From Opitutales bacterium (lineage in GTDB: Bacteria > Verrucomicrobiota > Verrucomicrobiia > Opitutales > Oceanipulchritudinaceae): a stretch of 48,870 bases of DNA. The notes under the pieces were generated by a model. It searched no databases, was not told the origin of the DNA, and saw nothing but the letters and a program-made list of their open reading frames with translations. Position numbers and translations under genes: made by a program. The stretch is taken from the NCBI GenBank assembly GCA_020831525.1, contig JAFIGH010000033.1, forward strand, positions 1-48,870, written 5' to 3'. Shown in pieces: positions 26,101-33,766 of the stretch (the first letter of the stretch is position 1; every line of letters begins with the position of its first letter).

Positions 26101-28007
26101 GCAACGGACTCAGCCTGATCGGCCGGGCACCCTTGGACGGCAATCCGATCAACGGCGGATTGGACGCCTTGGGCATGACGGCCGACTCCCTTTTCCTGAG
26201 TGGCACCCTCCCGGGCAGTATCCTCGGATTGGGTGGAAGTGGCTTGGGCGGATTGGCCCTGCGCGCCTCCCTTCCCCCGGTCTCGCCTCCGGGATCGCCC
26301 GAATGGTTTGTTTCCGGGCAGCTCGCCCTCCAGATCACCTCCCAGCCCTCGGTGGGCCTCGTTGGCGAGATCACGACCCTTATCGAAGGGGAGGAACTCA
26401 CCTTCTCGGTTGGGGCGACTTTTCAGCGAGTCGGACCCAACGTGGAGTTCGCGCTCGCCGGGGGCCTGAAGGCGGCGGAACCATGGGAACAACCCTTTGG
26501 CATCGAGTGGTTGATTTTCAACGAGGCGCGGGCCGTGGTCGCGGTCAATGCCATCGGCAGTATCACCCTGGGCTTTGCCGGAGATATGGTCATTGGAGAG
26601 AAGGATATCGCCGTAGCCGTTGCCACCACCATAAGTGCCGCCGGTGTGCCGACAAACTTCATCTTCGACGGTGCGAGTGAGGAAGGTCTGGAGATGGCGG
26701 ATCTCGTGGCTCTCCAGCAAGCCATGGCCCAGGTGGAAAATCCCGGCGAGCCCCTCATCTCCCTCGAGACCGTACCCGAAATGGCAGTACGCAGCCTGCA
26801 GCTCAAGTTTGCCCCACGGGCCGCGCCCGACCTCGGGGTCGAAGCGGGTTTTGCCATCGCAGGCCAGCTTTGGCTGCCCACCGAACTCGACGGGCCTCCC
26901 AACCAGAACTTTGCCGGTATCGAGCTTTCCGTTGGTGCCGACGGTATCATCGGCCTGGCCCATCTCGGGGCCTTCGAACTCGGGCAGTTGGTCTGGGACG
27001 ACGCCATCTTCGACCTTTCATTGTCGCTCGCGGAGCAGCACCTCTCCATCAGCGGGGCCGCCGAGGTGGGTTCCCTCTTTCAGGGCGACCTCGATCTTGG
27101 CCTCACACGCACGTCCTTCAACTTCACGACCCAAACGGAAATCTTTGAACAGTTCCAGGCGCAACTGGCAGCCCACGCCTCCTTCTCCTTCACCGACCCG
27201 GAGTTTACCGTGCATGCCCTCATGCAAAACGACTTCAACGGGGCCATCGTCTCGGACCTCACGCAGCGAATGAAGCAGAGGGCCGGCAACTCGACGAGCG
27301 TCGCCGACCGGATGCTCCGGCGGGGACTCAGCGGGAGCGGGTGGACCACCTTCCGCAATAATCCGCACTCCCTGAGCTTCGGAAGCCGGATTGCCGGCTT
27401 TGCGAGTGCGGCAGGCTGGCCGACGAGCCAATGGAAATCCTACACTGACGCCATTCAGGACACGATGGACGACATCGCCTGGTACCTCCCCGGAAGCAAC
27501 CACGACTACCTGGACCTGGCTCTTGCGGGTGTCACGATCCCAGGCGTCCCGGGGGTCATTACAGAACACTGCGACGAGTGGGAATGGCAGGGTGGATTGC
27601 TCGACGGGCAGCTGGTCTGTGTGCGTACCTTTTACCGTTGCAATGGCGTCCGCTATGGCGGAGGAGCCTGCTGGACCACTCCTCCTACAACTATAGGCGG
27701 GGTGTGCCACTCCTACGACATCCCGTGCAACTCTACCGCCTTCATCCATCAGACACTCATACCGCCACTCATCAGCCGCATCGACACAATCCTCGAAAAT
27801 CTCGACAGACTGCCAATGATCGTCATCGAGCGGGCTGAATTCAACGCCAGCCTCGAGGGCCTCCTGAGTTCCCCGCAGGTAGACCTCTCCGTCCGCACCC
27901 AGTTCATGCAAAGCTCCACGCGCATCAATGTAAACGCCGAGTGGAACTTCGAAAACCGCGACACCAGCCTGAACGCCCTGCGCGACGCCCTCGCCAACGC
28001 CTTGTAG
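23145..28007 (+). CDS. Giant secreted protein of three long internal repeats, family not recognised
   Basis: A 1620-residue exported protein. The signal peptide (TCAFALAFAYVFLGSAWA) is followed by a 70-residue module (about 34-104, ending RFYRIRF) of the type verrucomicrobial proteins often carry at the C-terminus. The body consists of three imperfect repeats of about 340-370 residues. Landmarks: a P-(D/E)-W at W350, W715 and W1054, each followed 60-64 residues later by W-(D/E)-(Q/E)-P-F at W410, W779 and W1114. Other shared blocks include LDALGM and LRAxLP-type strands before each unit. The sequence is dominated by alternating hydrophobic and polar residues, implying long beta-sheets. Six cysteines cluster at residues 1476-1528. 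I do not recognise the family. An extended beta-structure or lipid-binding groove is possible but speculative. It appears to be monocistronic. Confidence 0.85.
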   Translation: MTPSPASFRFRAAATCAFALAFAYVFLGSAWAPSEIAVRFDLDSGSPRIEWDSEPGWDYVIEGRDELTSGDWVTLGEVTAEGTTVIWTDPVPIEGDRFYRIRFAGEEIEETLSVGQLTHAGSGEGLLPNLDEVSFATARQGLQEMADSGEISLPIPFAGLEFFESIELPELQLFVDMTRRTLVLKAETTLLGQPAQILFMGVWENNTGPAAGFAFSVKFPEFKLVDWVTGLSGSVLDDFALDHSIITLATAALSLDLAVLPGNVDGFFGLQDLELRRGLNLSSEIDLATAPGLADPLDWLGFTDTIATLEGFLGINENALFQGSFVAATAPLLHLRAHLPISDSTAYPDWIEPTKRVLEFTNDPSLRLQLMDTLRVQWGDETAFFNAVAAIDAGGDLASVNLTGELAQPWDQPFEIRWLTMDDASIGISFDASGAGDASLNGSFLVGNSTVNAAFAVATGESGPIAEVTASATEIDLVDLLDLLGDMTGVTPFDDVLTEDTFVLREVSFSFNSGDASSLAISATTSILDEVETEVLVSFVETEDGTALLMLGLRVSDFTLSALYEGIDGTVAGDLRFPGVAFTIVHSLPDGLFEDLLDELPEEFDGELPEGPFEVSSEDLSDLAQKFYELEFPESSFTLELELGANFLGAFPQSRLPTVVLDALGMDPEAEVLLEGALNMRLGALAGGGLLALDTMRLKATLPPPTRPRTGFPDWLADIESGERILQFDYDDGQIEVTVIDSFGVMLDGAMRWFTSTLALATGGEQNQVTIAGEMHGGWDEPFGLDWLNLDTVGIEIVARSQTASATLHSSFGLGDKSIALEMNLSGGAGNRQFRVSGTVDALSLSDFTELAQKHLGPQASPFGQTTFDFSFTDVGLTVEAGSKSSFSLGARTELRGRTADVLFSATYLPGGGSPQIVTGIQIQDWSPADALEALEGTLVEELRLDTAALIFSTAEGEADASNMGPEAKAFYSKLYGTDDFKVPFSNGLSLIGRAPLDGNPINGGLDALGMTADSLFLSGTLPGSILGLGGSGLGGLALRASLPPVSPPGSPEWFVSGQLALQITSQPSVGLVGEITTLIEGEELTFSVGATFQRVGPNVEFALAGGLKAAEPWEQPFGIEWLIFNEARAVVAVNAIGSITLGFAGDMVIGEKDIAVAVATTISAAGVPTNFIFDGASEEGLEMADLVALQQAMAQVENPGEPLISLETVPEMAVRSLQLKFAPRAAPDLGVEAGFAIAGQLWLPTELDGPPNQNFAGIELSVGADGIIGLAHLGAFELGQLVWDDAIFDLSLSLAEQHLSISGAAEVGSLFQGDLDLGLTRTSFNFTTQTEIFEQFQAQLAAHASFSFTDPEFTVHALMQNDFNGAIVSDLTQRMKQRAGNSTSVADRMLRRGLSGSGWTTFRNNPHSLSFGSRIAGFASAAGWPTSQWKSYTDAIQDTMDDIAWYLPGSNHDYLDLALAGVTIPGVPGVITEHCDEWEWQGGLLDGQLVCVRTFYRCNGVRYGGGACWTTPPTTIGGVCHSYDIPCNSTAFIHQTLIPPLISRIDTILENLDRLPMIVIERAEFNASLEGLLSSPQVDLSVRTQFMQSSTRINVNAEWNFENRDTSLNALRDALANAL

Positions 28008-28327
28008 CGGCGGGCCGAACAGAATCCGCAAACGCCGCAAATTCACCGCCCCCGCCGACCTCTCCGGCGCACCCCACTGGGCCCAACCCTTCATCGCCGC
28101 CGTCCGCCTCCATACCCTGCCGGAGTGAAAGGCGTGTCTTCTTGATTTGCATCGTTCTGGAAGCAAAAAATAGATCGGGACGATTCATGCCGTTTGCCCA
28201 CTTTCCTGCAACATTGCAAATGGTTGGCAAAAGTAAATCCGATAGATTAAGGGTGCTTGCAGGCGAATGCGAGTGAACCGCGCAGTCTTATCGCCTTTGA
28301 GGTTGATCCGCTTGCGCGGAAAGGATC
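28008..28327. other. Intergenic region with possible RBS hairpin at its end
   Basis: The 320-bp gap holds no supported ORF. Its last 130 bp are A+T-richer and probably contain the promoter of the glycosyltransferase gene, but I could not fix the elements. No terminator with a T-tract is evident after the three-repeat gene. Confidence 0.45.
28305..28327 (+). promoter_or_regulatory. Dyad overlapping the ribosome binding site
   Basis: GATCC (28305-28309) can pair with GGATC (28323-28327), and the overlapping TCCGC (28307-28311) can instead pair with GCGGA (28316-28320) across a TTGC loop. The Shine-Dalgarno-like AAAGGA just before the ATG at 28328 lies inside the first pairing, so translation could depend on which stem forms. 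This is observed pairing potential only, with short stems. Confidence 0.25.
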
Positions 28328-30427
28328 ATGCTTAGCGGTTTCGGGATGAGGATTTGTTTGGTGACGCCGGATATCGTGGGACCGATCCAGAACGGAGGCA
28401 TCGGAACCTTCTGCACGCATATACTGGAGCTACTGAAGGGCCATCATGAACTGACTCTAGTTTTCACCGCTGAAAAAGAGAGGAATGCCGCTTCCGGCTG
28501 GCAACGCCGCTACGAGCAAGCGGGGATTCGGATCGTAACGCTCAATGAGCTTCAGGCGCACGCGGAGAGCCGGGACATCAATCCGGTGCAGGACCGGTTT
28601 CTGCAGCGCTCGTGGATGGTATATCAATGGCTCACTTGTGAAACTTTTGACCTTGTCCACTTTCAAGACTGGGGTGCCAACGGATTTTACGCAATCCGTG
28701 CGCAACGGACCGGTCTTGCCCTGTCCAGTACCCGCCTGGCCGTAACGGTACACTCACCGTCGGAGTGGCTGCGCCAAGGCATGCGCGAATGGCCAGGGGA
28801 CACCCTCGCGCATCTGCGTTTGCACTACGCGGAGCGCTATTGCGTGGAGCATGCCCATACGGTGGTCTTCCCCAGCGCTCATATGCGTGACTGGTGCCGG
28901 GAGGAGGGTTGGAGCGTTCCTGAAAACAACAGCGTAATCCCATGCCCCTACACCATGGATTCCACGGCACCGACGGGCCATGGGAAGGAACCAGACCCCG
29001 CCCACCTCGTCTTCTTCGGTCGCCTCGAGGCACGCAAAGGTCTCGACATCTTCCTCAAAGCCCTTGAGCGCATCCTGTCGGGTCCATCCCACGGCATCAA
29101 GCGCATCAGTTTTGTCGGCAAAGACGGGTGCGTGAACGGCGAAGCCGGCAGCCAACGGATTCGTAAGCTGCAAAAACGGGTCCCCGGCGTTGAACTCCGT
29201 ACCCTGACCACCCTTGACATGCCCGGTGCGCTGACCTACCTGCGCGAGAGCCGAGGTATAGTCTGGATGCCATCCCGCATAGACAACTGCCCGTACACCG
29301 TCATCGAGTGCATTGAAAATCGAATACCGTTTTACGTCGCCGCCACCGGAGGCACCCCCGAACTCGTTCACGCCTCCCGGACCTTTCCTTTGAGCCTCGG
29401 CGGCATTATTGACAAGATTCTGGCCTGCGGAGAAGCCGCGGACACCGAACCTCATCCTTACTCCGCTGAATCGGCAAATACCCTGTGGCTAAAGTGGCAT
29501 TCCCGACGGGCCTCCCGACCGACATCCGCCGCCAAGACGTCCCGTGGCAAACCACCCCTGGTTACCGTCTGCGTGCCCTACTTCAATCAACCGGAATTCC
29601 TGCCCCACACCCTCAAGGCCCTGAAGCGGATCGAATACCCGGACCTCGAAGTCATTGTTATCAACGACGGCTCCACGGAACCCGAAGCCGCTGCTGTCTG
29701 GAACAAGATGGCCCAGCAGTACGAGGAGGCCGGATGGACTTTCCACGAACTCGAAGTCAACCAGGGTCTCGGTGCCGCGCGCAATGCAGCCGCACGCATT
29801 TCCACCGGAAAGTTTTTGGTTTTCAACGACTCCGACAACTGTGCGTTCCCGCGAATGATCGAACGGTTTGTCCATGCCATGGCGCACTCCGGAGCCGACT
29901 GCCTGACGTGCGGTTTCGTCCGCCACCACTGCAAAAGCGATCCCTTCCAGACTCCCCGTCCCGGCAAGGTCATCCGCCCGCTGGGTCCTTTCACCCTACT
30001 CGGGCTACTCGACAACGTCTACGGCGACGCGAACTTCTGCATCCGCCGGGACGTTTTCGACGCCGTCGGCGGTTTCTGCGAGGATCACGAAACCGCCACT
30101 CACGATTGGGAATTTCTCCTCCGCCTCGACCTCGGAGGCTACGACATTGACGTTATCCCCACTGAACTGTTCTGGTACCGCCACCTTCCCCAATCCATGA
30201 TGCGCCAGGCCGACCTCTACCAGAGTCACCTTGTCGCAGTTCAGTCTTGGTTGAGCCAGCACGATTCCAGTCGCGACCGCCGGCTATTCACTCAATTGAC
30301 CCTCCCTCTCTTTCACGAGCAGCAGCAACTGCGCAAGTCATGGTCCCGGTTGCCGAGGTTTCTCCAGCGATGGTTTCGCCGACGCCGCCACGGTCATAAG
30401 AAGCCATGCTGGCGGTTCTGGACATGA
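28328..30427 (+). CDS. Bifunctional glycosyltransferase, GT4 followed by GT2
   Basis: A 699-residue cytoplasmic protein with two glycosyltransferase halves. Residues about 7-385 form a GT4/GT-B enzyme: a Gly-rich N-terminal loop (NGGIGTFCTH), LVFFGRLEARKGLDIFLKAL, and a donor-site motif in which the usual E-x7-E reads D-x7-E (DNCPYTVIE). Residues about 408-640 form a GT2/GT-A enzyme: VTVCVPYFNQPEFL, VINDGSTEPEA, and NDSDN at 500-504 as the metal-binding D-x-D. The C-terminus is very basic (RRRRHGHKK), perhaps for membrane association. Such fusions build polysaccharide chains with two linkages. The GT2 half resembles the one in the protein at 38170-40281 (shared YGDAN/FGDAN and GGF blocks). 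ATG at 28328 with AAAGGA upstream; MRICLVTPD at 28346 is an alternative start. Confidence 0.88.
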   Translation: MLSGFGMRICLVTPDIVGPIQNGGIGTFCTHILELLKGHHELTLVFTAEKERNAASGWQRRYEQAGIRIVTLNELQAHAESRDINPVQDRFLQRSWMVYQWLTCETFDLVHFQDWGANGFYAIRAQRTGLALSSTRLAVTVHSPSEWLRQGMREWPGDTLAHLRLHYAERYCVEHAHTVVFPSAHMRDWCREEGWSVPENNSVIPCPYTMDSTAPTGHGKEPDPAHLVFFGRLEARKGLDIFLKALERILSGPSHGIKRISFVGKDGCVNGEAGSQRIRKLQKRVPGVELRTLTTLDMPGALTYLRESRGIVWMPSRIDNCPYTVIECIENRIPFYVAATGGTPELVHASRTFPLSLGGIIDKILACGEAADTEPHPYSAESANTLWLKWHSRRASRPTSAAKTSRGKPPLVTVCVPYFNQPEFLPHTLKALKRIEYPDLEVIVINDGSTEPEAAAVWNKMAQQYEEAGWTFHELEVNQGLGAARNAAARISTGKFLVFNDSDNCAFPRMIERFVHAMAHSGADCLTCGFVRHHCKSDPFQTPRPGKVIRPLGPFTLLGLLDNVYGDANFCIRRDVFDAVGGFCEDHETATHDWEFLLRLDLGGYDIDVIPTELFWYRHLPQSMMRQADLYQSHLVAVQSWLSQHDSSRDRRLFTQLTLPLFHEQQQLRKSWSRLPRFLQRWFRRRRHGHKKPCWRFWT

Positions 30428-30675
30428 GACCATCAGGGACCGGCCGGTAAATCTTCCTCAATGGCGCGGATAAGACGGGAACACGCGGGCATGCCATGCC
30501 GTGGATCGGGTCTGAGCGTCGTAGCTGGCGGCCATCTTGGCGGTCGGTCCGCGGCGCGCGAAAGCCCGCAACCTTTCGCTCCCCCCTAAACTGCCATTAG
30601 CGCTCTCTGCCCCGGCAGGACCTTATGCCGGAATTCCTTTGACAGCGCAGGGCCAACGGGGATTCCTCCAATAAA

Positions 30676-31839
30676 ATGCCATGGAGCTTTGATTATTTGA
30701 TCGTTGGGGCCGGATTCGCCGGCATGACCATCGCCGAGCGACTGGTCAGCACCAAGGGCGCGCGTGTACTCATTGTAGAGCGGCGCAACCATATCGGAGG
30801 CAACGCCCACGACCACTATGACGACGCCGGTGTGCTCATCCACCGCTACGGACCGCATTATTTCCGCACCAACGCTCCCAGAATCCGCGCCTATCTCTCG
30901 AAATTCACGGACTGGACCCCCGTCGATTACACCATCAAGAGTTTCACGCGGGACCGCTACTGGAACTTTCCGGTCAACCTGAACACCTTCGAGCAACTGA
31001 TCGGGCGCCCGGCCACGAGCGGTGAGTTCGTCGACTGGCTTGAACAGAACAAGGTCTCCATCGAAAACCCGCGCAACTCGGAGGAAATCATCCTCTCCCA
31101 AGTCGGGCACGAGCTTTACGAACTTTTTTTCAAGGGGTACACGCTCAAGCAATGGAAACGGCACCCGCGCGATCTGGACGCTTCCGTCTGCGGGCGCATA
31201 CCGATCCGCACCAACCGCGACGACCGCTACCTGAAAGAAGAATTCCAAGCCCTGCCCAGTGCGGGCTACCACCGGATCTTCGAGCGCATGGCGCAGGCCA
31301 TGGGGGAGAACGTGAAGATCCTCCTCAACACCGACTACCGCGAGGTGCTGCCCCATGTGCAATTCGACCACATGGTCTATACAGGACCGATCGACGCCTA
31401 CTTTGACTTTGCCCACGGCAAACTGCCGTACCGTTCGCTCCGATTTGAATTCGAGTCTTTCGAGGGCAAGGATTTGGCTGATCGGGAGTCTGTCTCCGGC
31501 AAACCCGGCTTCTGGCAGCCCGCCATGCAGGTCAACTATCCGGATGAATCCGTCCCGTGGACCCGCATTGTGGAAATCAAGCACGCAACGGGACAGCAGT
31601 GCCTCCCGACCACGATCGTCCGGGAGTTCCCCGAGGATTTCGGGGCAGGAAAGGAACCCTACTATCCCGTGCCCAATGCCGAAAGCGCGGCGGTCTATAA
31701 GAAATACAAAGAAATGGCCGATGCCCTACCGAATGTCAGCTTTATCGGACGCCTCGCCACCTACCGCTACTACAATATGGACCAAGTGGTGGGAATGGCG
31801 CTCGCGGAAGCGGACAAGCTCCAGAGCAGGGAAATTTAG
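30676..31839 (+). CDS. glf: UDP-galactopyranose mutase
   Basis: A 387-residue flavoenzyme that interconverts UDP-galactopyranose and UDP-galactofuranose in the cytoplasm, supplying galactofuranose for surface glycans. The N-terminal dinucleotide-binding motif is GAGFAG at residues 11-16, followed by VERRNHIGGNAHD for FAD. HRYGPHYFRTN, GYTLKQWKRHP (the uracil-contacting Trp) and IPIRTNRDDRY (the diphosphate-binding Arg) are the conserved active-site segments. Near the C-terminus, GRLATYRYYNMDQVVGMAL is the second FAD contact. Length matches bacterial Glf (about 370-390). The ATG at 30676 is clear. It follows the GT4-GT2 gene after 248 bp and implies that the local glycan contains galactofuranose. 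This is the most secure functional call in the region. Confidence 0.97.
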   Translation: MPWSFDYLIVGAGFAGMTIAERLVSTKGARVLIVERRNHIGGNAHDHYDDAGVLIHRYGPHYFRTNAPRIRAYLSKFTDWTPVDYTIKSFTRDRYWNFPVNLNTFEQLIGRPATSGEFVDWLEQNKVSIENPRNSEEIILSQVGHELYELFFKGYTLKQWKRHPRDLDASVCGRIPIRTNRDDRYLKEEFQALPSAGYHRIFERMAQAMGENVKILLNTDYREVLPHVQFDHMVYTGPIDAYFDFAHGKLPYRSLRFEFESFEGKDLADRESVSGKPGFWQPAMQVNYPDESVPWTRIVEIKHATGQQCLPTTIVREFPEDFGAGKEPYYPVPNAESAAVYKKYKEMADALPNVSFIGRLATYRYYNMDQVVGMALAEADKLQSREI

Positions 31840-31890
31840 GTCATTCCGGCGAATTTACGGTTGCTTGCGCTGGTAGAAAAACACCGTATG

Positions 31891-31927
31891 CGGAACGAAG
31901 GGCCGAGCCCCTTCAGCTTCAGTTCCG
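31891..31927 (+). repeat. Imperfect hairpin downstream of glf
   Basis: CGGAAC (31891-31896) pairs with GTTCCG (31922-31927), and inside it GAAGGG (31897-31902) pairs with CCCTTC (31909-31914), leaving a 7-nt bulge on one side. It lies 52 bp after the glf stop and lacks a following T-tract, so it is not a clear intrinsic terminator. It could be an mRNA 3'-end structure or a remnant of a structured RNA. Confidence 0.35.
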
Positions 31928-31991
31928 TATGAGAGATTCTGTAAGCTACTAGCCCAGGCTCCCTCGCTTAGACAACATTCCCCAAAAAGCC

Positions 31992-32023
31992 AAAAAAACG
32001 CCGCCCGTTGCCGGGCGGCGTTT
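31992..32023 (-). terminator. Rho-independent terminator of the aromatic-rich secreted protein gene
   Basis: Bases 31996-32007 and 32012-32023 form a perfect 12-bp G+C-rich stem with a 4-base loop. Read on the minus strand, the stem is followed by an uninterrupted T-run (31992-31998 is A on the plus strand, partly within the stem). It starts 36 bp after the stop codon at 32059 and so terminates that gene. The A/T tracts on both sides may let it also act weakly on plus-strand transcripts from glf. Confidence 0.9.
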
Positions 32024-32058
32024 GGTATCAGAAATAAATTTCTTAGCCGTTGGCGGGC

Positions 32059-32781
32059 TTAGCGGAGGCGGACCCAAGTCGCCCCGTCGTCGTTGGAATA
32101 GAATGCAACGCGTTGACCCGCGGGATCCGTCCAGTCAGCAATATACTGATCGAGGAAGTGCCAGTTACTGCCCCCGTCCAGCGGATCAATAACATAGAAC
32201 CAACCTTGCTGAGGATCATTCGCGTCGGAGAGAAGCTTGAAACCAGCCTCACTCACTTCGAAAAACGCCCAGCTATTGAAATGGTTGGAGAAGGTCCAGA
32301 AGGCTTCCCCGTTACCGACCTCGGTATTGATGAAAAACCAACCATTAGCCGGTTCGGTGATGCCCCAGTCTTCCCAGAAGATCCAGCCGTCCTGTTGGTT
32401 CCAGAAGTGATTGATCACCGGCGAGTAAAACCAACCGGCAAGCTCCGGACCATATTCATACAGGTCCATAAAGAAGCCGTCGGCCGGGTTCGGAGAGACG
32501 CCGATATCGGGCACTTGAAGAACGGTGCCGTCGCCGAGGTCAAGAGACCCGTCCGCGAGGACCGTCGCTTGGGGACGGTTGATCGTCGTTCCGTCGATGA
32601 CGAGATTTCCTTCGCCGTCGACTTCGCCGGCGGGCGGGGCAATCGTCATTTCATTTTCTTCGCCTGGGTTGATGACGAGGTTGCCGTTCTCGTCTACCAT
32701 GGCGTTAGGAGCCGTCTGAGCCATGAGACCGGTGGAGGCGGCAAGGAAGCCGCCGAGGATCGTGAGTGTTGTTTTTTTCAT
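32059..32781 (-). CDS. Small secreted aromatic-rich protein
   Basis: A 240-residue protein with a clear signal peptide (MKKTTLTILGGFLAASTGLM, then AQ). Residues 25-95 carry short Gly/Asp repeats (VDENGNLVI, VDGEGNLVI, LADGSLDLGDG). Residues 100-240 are strikingly rich in Trp, Phe and Tyr in a Gly-Trp-Phe/Tyr rhythm (LAGWFYSP, QDGWIFWEDWG, ANGWFFINT, QQGWFYVIDP). The same rhythm occurs in the C-terminal module of the VCBS protein, the TonB-like protein at 17876 and the CotH protein at 44979. Almost the whole mature protein is this module, which makes it a useful minimal example. It has its own strong terminator and is preceded by a 110-bp gap, suggesting independent transcription. Function unknown; probably surface or matrix. 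Confidence 0.75.
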   Translation of the reverse strand: MKKTTLTILGGFLAASTGLMAQTAPNAMVDENGNLVINPGEENEMTIAPPAGEVDGEGNLVIDGTTINRPQATVLADGSLDLGDGTVLQVPDIGVSPNPADGFFMDLYEYGPELAGWFYSPVINHFWNQQDGWIFWEDWGITEPANGWFFINTEVGNGEAFWTFSNHFNSWAFFEVSEAGFKLLSDANDPQQGWFYVIDPLDGGSNWHFLDQYIADWTDPAGQRVAFYSNDDGATWVRLR

Positions 32782-32891
32782 AATAATAAGGTTATTTACT
32801 GAGGTTCACTGACTGAGAGATCAAGGTATCCCCCAAGTAACCAAATACAACCCAAATCGGAGGGGGAAGTTTCACGCCATTGAAAAAAACG

Positions 32892-33635
32892 TCACGGCGC
32901 ACCGGACGGCGGCGCAGAATCGGGACGGCGTGTGGGTGAAGGGGTAGGCGGCGGGCCGGAGGGACGCTGCGCCGGTACCGAGACGGACGGGCCGACACTG
33001 GGGCGCTCCGTGGAACGGGAAACTCTGGACGGCGGGACGCGGCGGAGCGGCTGCGAGACTGCCTCGCGGCCGGAGCGGGACGCCGAGGCGGACCGGGAAT
33101 CATCGCGATCACGGACCACAGGCGGGCGGCGCACGGTCGGGGACGGCGTGACGCGCTGGGACGACGACCCCGGGCTGGCCGCTGACGGGCTTCGCGTGGA
33201 GGAAGAAGTGGGCTGGCGCGCACGCGGGGGCCCGGAGGAGGCTGTGGCCGCCGACGGCGACGGATTGGACGCCATTTTTGCCATTTCCACCCAGCCTTCC
33301 CGACCATCGAAGCGGGCCCGGACGCGCTCATTGTCCGGATCAAAATCGAGAACTTCCAGCTCATCCGCGGATTCGCCCACGCCCAGCCAGGACGCGCTCT
33401 GCCCTCGTTTTTTCCCAACGAGGAGCCTGTATTCCCCTCCGAGTTGGTAGAATCCCTTGAAATCGATGAGATTCTCCAGCTCCCCCGGGGATTGGGCGGG
33501 CGCCTCCGGCGCCGGTTCGTTTGTCCCGAAATCAGCGGGAAGAAAGGGGGAACGCTCGGCCAGCGATCCCGCGGCGGGGAAAGCGAGGGCGCCAAAGCAG
33601 GCGGCCATTGAAAGAAAGTATCCGATGGGACGCAT
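32892..33635 (-). CDS. Exported PilP/GspC-like protein with Pro/Ser/Arg-rich tail
   Basis: A 247-residue protein. It has a signal peptide (FLSMAACFGALAFPAAGSLA), then RSPFLPADF and a compact beta-domain at about 55-118 (FKGFYQLGGEYRLLVGKK, SWLGVGESADELEVLDFD, VRARFDGREGWVEM). This layout resembles the PilP/GspC-type periplasmic domains found beside pilus and type II secretion genes in Verrucomicrobiota, where the short SH3-like domain is preceded by an SPF-P motif. Residues 120-247 are low-complexity Pro/Ser/Arg, likely disordered. No other pilus or secretion gene is near, so if related it is an orphan. It precedes the aromatic-rich gene by 110 bp on the same strand. The family assignment is tentative. 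Confidence 0.6.
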   Translation of the reverse strand: MRPIGYFLSMAACFGALAFPAAGSLAERSPFLPADFGTNEPAPEAPAQSPGELENLIDFKGFYQLGGEYRLLVGKKRGQSASWLGVGESADELEVLDFDPDNERVRARFDGREGWVEMAKMASNPSPSAATASSGPPRARQPTSSSTRSPSAASPGSSSQRVTPSPTVRRPPVVRDRDDSRSASASRSGREAVSQPLRRVPPSRVSRSTERPSVGPSVSVPAQRPSGPPPTPSPTRRPDSAPPSGAP

Positions 33636-33766
33636 TATTGAGTGATCCTAGAGCCTGAAGTAATGAACCGCGTAATTTGAATGGACGCAAGTCCGTCGCG
33701 GGTTATTCCGCGGATTCGTATACGAAGGGAAACCCCTGTGCCCACCCAAAGTTGTGCCGTCGCCTT

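Noticed and set aside
31881-31930. Resemblance to a group II intron domain near a GTATGCGG sequence downstream of glf
   Set aside because: Only a short word is shared, and no domain V, reverse transcriptase or insertion context is present. Kept only as a hairpin.
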